A stretch of DNA of 64,000 bases, taken from positions 32,653,602-32,717,601 of the forward strand of contig CM019707.1 of NCBI GenBank assembly GCA_009760885.1. The letters run 5' to 3'. A model generated the notes under the pieces. The model was not told where the DNA came from, did not search any database, and saw only the letters and a program-made list of their open reading frames with translations. The stretch is from Achatina immaculata. Lineage: Eukaryota; Mollusca; Gastropoda; Stylommatophora; Achatinidae. Shown here one piece after another: positions 57,464-64,000 of the stretch. Both the position numbers and the translations under genes were made by a program. Position 1 is the first letter of the stretch. Each line of letters begins with the position of its first letter.

Positions 57464-58157
57464 CTCTTCCCGTGCGGGAGGAAGAAACACGGACGTGTCG
57501 TTGCGTGCGGGAGTAAAACGCGGGTCTTGACTGTAAGGGGGTCTAGTTGTAAAATGGAATGGAAAACAGTGTTTCCATGTACTTCCGTATACGTAATATG
57601 TGTCAAAGTGTAGCTAAATGAATGAAAATTTCATAAATGCAGAGTTTTTTAGGAAAAAAGAAGTAATGTGATGTTTTTAGACATTGATTGTGGCCAGCTC
57701 ACCATCGGCTAGGTCTAGATTCGTGCTTCTTACCCCTATTTACCATCTAAGATGTGTAGATCTACTTATCGATCTCGTATGGCATTTTCGCTTACTGAAT
57801 GTCTGAAATAACCTCCTAACTACTCTTAACTACCTCTCTAGTCATCTAAATATGTCTAAATCTACTTAGAAAACATTCAAGAGCAGCGGGGTGGCCATAG
57901 GCTATGTCCATACCCCTATCTACATCGTCAAAAATTGAAAAATTTCCATGCTTCGCATCCTTGTTCTTGCTCGGCATCACTCGTAAATGGGAACGCATTC
58001 TCCATTTTGAAAGTGTCACCGGAATCGCGGACAAAATCAGTACAATATAAATGTTACATCGCTTGTTTTAATGAAACAATGATTGTCGAATTTTCGACCA
58101 TACGGTAGCTTGGGACCACCGGAAGTGTCGAAAATTCGACCATACGCACGGAAAGAG
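57464..58157. mobile_element. TTAA-flanked MITE (piggyBac-type), copy 2
   Basis: TTAA lies at 57460-57463 and 58158-58161. The sequence is collinear with the copy at 53401-54107 throughout, in the same orientation and visibly over 90% similar, with small indels. The right end keeps a clean inverted pair, GTCGAATTTTCGAC (58084) and GTCGAAAATTCGAC (58127), plus CGCACGGAAAGAG at the terminus. Non-coding and non-autonomous. It lies about 200 bp upstream of exon 16. Confidence 0.87.
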
Positions 58158-58369
58158 TTAATATGATAAAAATCAGTATTTGAATGCCATTTTTTAGGAG
58201 TTTAAAATCACAATGTCTTTAGAGTCACTGCCATCAAAGGTTTATAAATCAAATCTAGTCAAATTTGTCTTCATGCTGGAATTGCTGACATATTTATTTA
58301 TTTATTTAACCAGAACACTATGACCACTTGCATTAAAGAGTTAATACTGTCATTTCTTTTTTTTTTTAG

Positions 58370-58471
58370 ATGGTAACATTAGCAGCTTGAGCCATGGAGA
58401 TGGTGCTGGAGTTAGTCAGAAAACTGTAGGACTGAGTGAAGGGAAAGCAAGAGATACAAGTGATGTAAATG
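58370..58471 (+). CDS. ABCC5-like transporter, exon 16 (NBD1-TMD2 linker)
   Basis: The acceptor TTTTTTTTAG is before 58370. With exon 15 it reads DGNISSLSHGDGAGVSQKTV, then GLSEGKARDTSDVN. It is polar and serine-rich, as expected for the ABCC linker, where conservation is low. The 3' edge is uncertain: ending at 58471 (donor GTGTGT) fits the first AG acceptor of exon 17, whereas a stronger donor GTAAGT follows 58475 and would need the acceptor before 62610. Confidence 0.7.
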
Positions 58472-58594
58472 GTGTGTAAGTTACCAAACTGTAGCTTTGT
58501 CTTATCTAAAGACCTTGCTTTAGTCTTGCAAGGTGCACCAGTAGTATTAAAAGTCTGCTTTAAAGTTTATAGTCATGTCATTATTTATGTAAGG

Positions 58595-58790
58595 TAAAAA
58601 AAGGTCAAATTCCCATTTCCGTGCTTTTAAGGCATATTGGGGAATAGGGTATTAGGTCGGTGTTTTCTATGACCTTGAGCACGTGAAAGTGTGATGTAGT
58701 CAGTATCACACCTGGTCGCTTTACCTTCCAAGATTTCCCTGGTACCTATTTTTAGAGGCTGGATGAACCCCAGGGCCTTTTCATTATTTA
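58595..58790 (+). repeat. dispersed SINE-like repeat
   Basis: Collinear with 27930-28145; see the shared words there. It begins about 120 bp after exon 16. Confidence 0.65.
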
Positions 58791-58795
58791 TGTAC

Positions 58796-59848
58796 TCACT
58801 CACTCAGTCATCTGCATGTTCCTTGTGGAACTAACAGCACTCCTGTAGGCCTCTTGGCTGTAAGCAAGATGCCCTGCTGCTGATGCTTCCATTTGCAAAT
58901 CATCAACGATGTCTTGCAGCCATCTTCGCCTTGGTCTTCCTCTCTTTCTTGTTCTCATTATCTACCCCTCCAAGACGGTCTTCTCTAAATTATCATGATG
59001 TTTAATATGTCCAAATATTTAAGTTTTCTCTGTTTATCTTCCATGCTAGCCAACCTTCAGTATTAAGTTCTTGTAGTATGGATATGTTTGTTCTTTTTTT
59101 TGTGTCTATGATATTCGAAGGATTCTTCTGTAGCATTTACATTCAAAGACATTTATGTGTTTCTCAGCTGTTCTGCTAAATGTCTAGGTCTCACAGGCAT
59201 AAGCTGATATGAGAAAGATGCAAACCTTTAAAAATCTTATTTTTGTAGTTCTGTCTGTTCCTCTCCACAGCTTCTTTAGTTGTTTTACTTTTTGAAGAGC
59301 GACACATGTCCCCCTTTTAATATCCCTCCTTGTATCTCCATTATTAGTTAGTAATGATCCAAGATATTCAAAACTCTCCACCTCTCACAATTTTTCCTCA
59401 TTGATATAAATTTCAGCTGACTTATTTGTTTTGTCAGTTGTCATCAATTTAGTTTTCTTTGCATTAAAAAAAAAGGTTTTGCCCTTCATTGTTCTTACGG
59501 ACTGACATAATTAGTTTTTTCATTCCTTTTTGTGTTGTGGACAATAATACTGTGTTTTCAGCATATCTAATCTCTAGTATTTCATACTCTCCAATAGCAT
59601 TGTAATATTCTTTGTTTACATCTTCTCTAACATTCCTCATTATATTTTGAGTATGCAAGTTTAAATAAGTAAGGTGGCAATATGCACCCCTGATTGGATC
59701 CCTTGTTTTATGTCAAACCAAGTTGTTGTTTCACCATTTATTCTTGCTGTTGCCTGTTGGCCTAGATACAGCAGTGATATTAATTGTGTCACATGTGTTG
59801 GAAATCCCATTTTTCCCATTATTTCCCAATTTTGTACTAAACATAATT
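58796..59848 (-). pseudogene. LINE family L-A, longest copy (RT palm to 3' end), broken
   Basis: The minus strand carries the L-A terminus at 58800-58900. The basic motif follows at about 58940, then YLGSLLTNNGDTRRDIKRGT with KLWRGTDRTTKIRFLKVC (59381-59184). A palm remnant reads LEIRYAENTVLLS where ADD would be expected (AEN instead, near 59580). Upstream is TTTWFDIKQGIQSG and EIMGKMGFPTHVTQLI (about 59830-59700). It stops where the mariner terminus begins at 59850. The missing catalytic aspartates and frameshifts show decay. Confidence 0.82.
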
Positions 59849-59849
59849 A

Positions 59850-61177
59850 CAAGGGGGATTCAGAAAGTAATGCACCACATCGTTTTTCTCAGGAGCTGTT
59901 TATTCAAAAAGTATGAAATTTATACACAATATACATAGATATGTCATGTAAAAATTGGTATTATTCAATATAATCCCTATCAACATGTACGGCTTTATGC
60001 CAGCATGAAACAAGTGCATGTATTCCTAGCCCATACCAGATTTTCTGTTGATTATGTAGCCATTTCTCCGCTGCATGAATCACTTCGTCATCTTCAAATC
60101 TTACCCCTTGGAGTGCATATTTAAGTGGACCAAACAGATGGAAATCAGAGGGTGCCAAATCGGGACTATAAGGTGGATGGGGTAGTACAGTCCAACCCAG
60201 TTTATTGATTGTTTCCCGTGTTGCCAGACTTGTGTGAGGGCGTGCATTATCATGAAGGAGAGGCAGGTCTGCTGGATTCTTATGCGGCCAAACTCTGCAA
60301 AAATGTTGAGTTTTTTTCAGTGTCTTAATATAAATTTGCGAATTGATTGTCTCTCCTCTTGGCATAACATCCACAAGAATCACACCTTCAGTGTCTCAAA
60401 AGATCATGACCTTTCCCGTTGAAGGAGTTGTCTTGAGTTTCTTTCTTCATGGTGATTGTGGATGATGCCACTTCACTGACTGTTTTCTTGTCTCAGGTTC
60501 AAAATGATATGCCCAGGTTTTGTCACTTGTTACGATCTTAGCCAAAAAGTTCTCTCCATCAGCAATAAAAAGCTCTAACAATTCAAAAGAAGTTGCTTTC
60601 CTTTGCAATCGATGGTTATATGTGAGACTTTGAGGAACCCATCTTGCGCAAACCTTAGAAAATCCGAGAGCTTTTATAACTGCATTTGCACTACCATTGC
60701 TGACTGACAGTTTTAAGGCCAATTGTTGAGTAGTGATATGCCTATCAGTAAGAACAATGCCCTCAGTGCATTTCAACATTTCTGCCATGGTGGCTGTGGC
60801 AGAACGACCACAGCACGGCTGATCATGCAGCTCCTTATCTCCACTTATTGATTCATTGATTCTCTGAACCCAGCGACTGACTGTACTCCTGTCGACTACA
60901 AAACTTCCATACACATCACATAAATGCTTGTGAATGTTCACAACAGTTTCCCTCTCTGCAAAGAGAAATTCGATCACAATTCACTGCTTATACCAGCAAG
61001 TTGTTAACACGCTCCATTTCAACAGTTAAGGCATTCATATTCTTTGGCCGTTTATGGTGCTATTTGGTTCACACAATCGACACATGCCATATTTAAAGTG
61101 TGCAAAATTTCATGCTTCTATCTTCATTATTAGCTGAAAAAAAAACATGTGGTGCATTACTTTCTGAGTGCCCCTCA
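59850..61177 (-). mobile_element. mariner-like DNA transposon, broken only by stops (copy 2)
   Basis: The termini CAAGGGGGATTCAGAAAGTA (59850) and, from 61177 on the minus strand, TGAGGGGCACTCAGAAAGTA are flanked by TA on both sides. The transposase reads on the minus strand from near 60980: IEFLFAERETVVNIHKHLCD, a helix-turn-helix region (VDRSTVSRWVQRINES), TSDKTWAYHFEPET (first aspartate), LLHDNARPHTS (second) and SPDLAPSDFHLF (third), ending VHVDRDYIE. The two large open parts are in the same frame, separated by TGA stops near 60447 and 60390 with no frameshift. Another TGA lies near 60982. Confidence 0.92.
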
Positions 61178-61684
61178 TATTTCAAGGTTTTTCTTTTGTT
61201 TTATAACTTCATCCTGTACATCAACATTATAATTTTTTTGGCAGCATTGACTTGCTGAACATAAGGTCTCTGGTTCAGATCTCACTAAGCAGCATGGACT
61301 TTTTCCATGAGTTGAGTTCCTTCTGTACGTTCCTTGTTTATATTTTTGAGATTGGAATCTTTTCCTCTGAAATCAGAATATCACCCTGCAGATGTTATAT
61401 ATATATTTTTTTTCAACACAAAACTTTATTGCTGCTTGACACTCCTCTGCATTTTGACCATTACATGATGCTTAAACAGCTGTCAACTTCGCAAGCGATC
61501 TGCACTCTGTAAAAGCTCAGAGCTAAATGACAAGATATCGATCTTTTACATATTATCCCCCCACTAACCTTCAGGCCCAGATAATCTGCCCCCCCCCCCC
61601 AGCCCTGCTGATTGGCTGAATAAAATAAGTCTCATTACTTACTGGACACACCTTGTGTGTGTATATATATATCTCTCTCTCTGA
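61178..61684. other. unassigned intronic stretch with C-run
   Basis: A C-run at about 61590-61602 and TATATATATCTCTCTCTCT at 61661-61681. Otherwise nothing recognised. Confidence 0.5.
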
Positions 61685-61965
61685 ACCTTAAGTGCCCAGG
61701 GCACATGGGGCTTCTGCAAGGGTTTTCCACAAATGCCTGTCCTTCGCCTTATTTTCTGCTCTTGCCCAGGTGAGCCCTCTATTGCTCAACATCCTTTCTT
61801 TTGTTCTTCTCAATGTCTCTTTTGGTCTACCCTTACTTCTGTTCCCCTGTGGTGTCCATCTTAGTGCTATTTTTGATAGTGAGTTGTCAGTCATTCGGAG
61901 CACATGTCCCAACCATTGCCGGCGTCTTTCCTCAATAATTGTTGTCAGTGGCTTCATCTGCCACA
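61685..61965 (-). pseudogene. LINE family L-E-like, C-terminal end
   Basis: The minus strand reads MKPLTTIIEERRRQWLGHVL, then ALRWTPQGNRSKGRPKETLR, and LTWARAENKAKDRHLWKTL to a stop. This is the usual LINE C-terminal pattern (W.GHvlRm...al.W.P.G.r.rGRP..T.rR). The fragment is intact over about 90 codons and bounded by (TA)n on both sides. Confidence 0.8.
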
Positions 61966-61971
61966 ATATAC

Positions 61972-61999
61972 ATGATATATATATATATATATATATACA
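61972..61999. repeat. (AT)n microsatellite
   Basis: Run of AT dinucleotides followed by ACACAC. Confidence 0.9.
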
Positions 62000-62129
62000 C
62001 ACAGTTTTATGCTTTCAAAATTCTGAGATGATGTTTAAAATACTGTGTGATTCAAGATGACGATAATAATTATAATGTGTCATGTTGGCATTTCTGATAT
62101 CATTGAATGTAAATAATGTAATGGCCAGG

Positions 62130-62265
62130 ACAAGTCAGGACACAAACTGACAGCAAGGATAACTCAGGATCTACTAACTAGCAGCAAGGATAAGTCATGA
62201 TGCACTAACTAACAGCAAGGATAGGTTAGGACCCCGCTAGCTAGCAGCAAGGATAGGTTTCTAAG
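62130..62265. repeat. 31-bp minisatellite, about 4 copies
   Basis: AGCAAGGATAACTCAGGATC plus TACTAACTAGC and variants, diverging in the second half of each unit. The rest of 62000-62590 is unassigned. Confidence 0.85.
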
Positions 62266-62590
62266 CAGTGCTGAAGAACAATGGGAATTGTCATGTCACT
62301 GACCAAGTTGTAAGACCTACTTTCATGAGACTTGTGATGAATGAAAGTAGGCTCTTGAACATCAGTAGATCACTTGAGAGAACATCTCTGTTTCCTTATC
62401 ACTGTCAGAAATTCTGAATATTAATCAGGAGCATAATTTATTTAGCCATTTGGACCTTCCAGAGATCAGAAACAAAAGAAGCAGATGCTGACTGACATTT
62501 CACTTTCATCGATTTATTGATAAAATATACGTATTACTTTAGTTGATAAATTTCAGTGCATTTTTTTTTTCTCAACATGTTCTTATAAAG

Positions 62591-62781
62591 GTAATGGTCA
62601 GCTGATCAGAGAAGAGGAAATGGACACTGGCGCCCTGCAGTTTCCTGTTGTTCACAAATACATTTTCTTCATGGGCGGCTACCTTGTTTTGCTTCTGGTC
62701 TTCTTCTGCTTCTGTCTTCCAGTTGCAGGGGTGACCACCGCAGGGTGGTACTTATCGTACTGGCTAGAGCAAGGAGGAGGG
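62591..62781 (+). CDS. ABCC5-like transporter, exon 17 (start of TMD2)
   Basis: The acceptor TTCTTATAAAG is before 62591 (an alternative lies before 62610) and the donor GTGAGA after 62781. It reads GNGQLIREEEMDTGALQFPV, then VHKYIFFMGGYLVLLLVFFC, FCLPVAGVTTAGWYLSYW and LEQGGG. EE...G.v....Y..Y....GG is the universal start of ABCC TMD2, and WYLSYWLEQG closely resembles the ABCC5/11/12 type after TM7. It ends in phase 0; the remaining TMD2 and NBD2 exons lie past the window. Confidence 0.93.
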
Positions 62782-63160
62782 GTGAGAAAATGTGCTGTAC
62801 TAGATTTTCTGTCATTTTAAACATTTCTTACAATAAAACATGTTCCTTCTTAAATTCCTGTGTGGTGTAAATGCTCACAAAATCTGGTAACAGGCTTGCG
62901 AGAGTAACTGATATTCTGGTTAAAAATCGCTTCCAGTGAGGCCTGATGGGGTTGGGGAGGGAAGAGTCAAGATGGATACACTTTAGCCCCGGCCTGGTAG
63001 CCATGTTTTCCTTTTTTTCCTCTCTTTTCTTATATGAGACAAAATTCAGGAAAATGCTAGCGCTATGCTTGCAGTTATGATACAGGGACTGACCCAGCTC
63101 GCCACAGCCCTGCTTCTAGTGGTATGTAACACACCTTTTCTTTCACTGGAAAATGTGGTG
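62782..63160. other. intron 17, unassigned part
   Basis: No element recognised. Confidence 0.5.
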
Positions 63161-63170
63161 AATGACCAAG

Positions 63171-63601
63171 CGGTTAGCGGGGTAGGGGTATCCCCTATCA
63201 AAGGAGAAGTAAGACGCCTCCTTACCTCCGTTAGTCTACGGGACACCCTTGGGCAAGGTGGAGTACCCGTATAGCCCCCCGATCAGGGTGACGTGAAGCC
63301 ATGGGAGCAGGTGGTGGATGGAATGGGAGAGCAGCTGACAGATAATGTTGGTTATGGTCACCATTCTATGATGGTAGGCAGATGATCTCAATGTAGGGAC
63401 AATGGCTACGATCACTGACTAGTACAGTCACTGCCCGGAAGGAAAGCAATGGTAAACTACCTTCTGGAAACATACCAAGAAACCCAAGCAGCAATCATGG
63501 AAAGTCAAATCAGGCCATCTTGCTCACAACCGAGAGGCCTACAGGAGTGCTGTTTGGGAGGCAAAGTTCCGCAAGGGACATGCAAAGGAATGATGATGAT
63601 G
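63171..63601 (+). mobile_element. LINE-derived non-autonomous element (5'UTR + L-A 3' end)
   Basis: ATGACCAAG at 63162-63170 recurs at 63602-63610, a 9-bp target duplication. The left part (63171-63505) is a non-coding LINE-type 5' region (GGAAAGCAATGGTAAACTAC and AAGCAGCAATCATGG echo the 5'UTRs at 19950 and 53320). The right part (63508-63590) is exactly the L-A 3' end (CATCTTGCTCACAACCGAGA to AAGTTCCGCAAGGGACATGC), with a GATGATGATG tail. The whole endonuclease and RT are missing. Confidence 0.72.
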
Positions 63602-63610
63602 ATGACCAAG

Positions 63611-64000
63611 TAAATTCATTGTCTTCATGAATTTTGTGTACAGTAAGAAATAAAGTCTTATTTTTTAAATAAAAATAAGCTGTGCAACAGAAACAGCAAT
63701 GTAGGGCAATGGAGGGAGATAATGCATTTAAAACTGGCCTTTTATACATCGACGAGAAGGGAGCTAAATGGCTAAGGATGCATGGAATACTGCATTTACT
63801 TCAGTCACTTCTGTTACTATATTTTCCCAGTTTATTGGGAGTTGATTTAAGCCAGGAATAAATGCAAACTGTCAGTGGAAAACAGGTTACAAGAAGTATG
63901 TGATGAACTGAAAACATCTTTTATTGGAATCATGAGAAAAGTTGTTGTTGTTCTAGTTTGGTGCTTTTATCAGTGTGGTCATTCAAATGTTATTGTTTTT
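63611..64000. other. intron 17 continues; nothing recognised
   Basis: No exon with ABCC TMD2 motifs, repeat array or transposon end was found up to the window edge. Confidence 0.5.

Overview
The window is animal nuclear DNA: long introns, canonical splice sites, microsatellites and minisatellites, and a dense load of decayed transposable elements. The mix of RTE-like LINEs, Penelope-like elements with GIY-YIG nuclease, mariner/Tc1, hAT and a TTAA-flanked MITE suggests an invertebrate, perhaps a mollusc or other lophotrochozoan. That last step is inference; nothing in the sequence fixes the species.

One host gene is recognisable. Seventeen plus-strand exons between 13541 and 62781, with mutually compatible phases and about 728 codons in total, encode the middle of an ABCC-type (MRP5/ABCC5-like) full ABC transporter. 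Exons 1-8 give the first membrane domain, exons 9-15 the first nucleotide-binding domain (Walker A, Q-loop, LSGGQ signature, Walker B, H-loop), exon 16 a linker, and exon 17 the start of the second membrane domain. I did not find the N-terminal exons; the C-terminal half must lie beyond 64000.

Layout. 1-4270: CpG-rich, TATA-containing sequence present as a nearly identical 2.1 kb tandem duplication, with a hAT-type MITE at its right edge (4029-4601). 4840-9310: an RNase H LINE scrap, two adjacent minisatellites, two LINE 3' ends and a 22-bp satellite. 9.3-13.5 kb: mostly unassigned sequence, a rearranged Penelope 3' end, a tRNA-like relic and a long polypurine tract. 13.5-62.8 kb: the transporter exons, with introns filled by LINE fragments of at least five families (called L-A to L-E here), Penelope-like copies, one Tc1-like and two mariner-like elements, a hAT relic carrying nested insertions (17039-21669), a pair of 0.7 kb MITEs flanked by TTAA, tRNA-derived SINE heads and many minisatellites. 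62.8-64.0 kb: intron with a short, LINE-derived non-autonomous element.

Every transposase or reverse transcriptase examined is broken by stops, frameshifts, truncation or internal deletion, so the mobile elements look like fossils. I see no operon, CRISPR array, phage or previously undescribed gene system. The most unusual signals are structural: the large tandem duplication, the nested insertions in intron 2, internally deleted LINEs that keep both ends, a MITE whose empty site is preserved in a related LINE, and TGA stops at probable former arginine codons in several unrelated element families.
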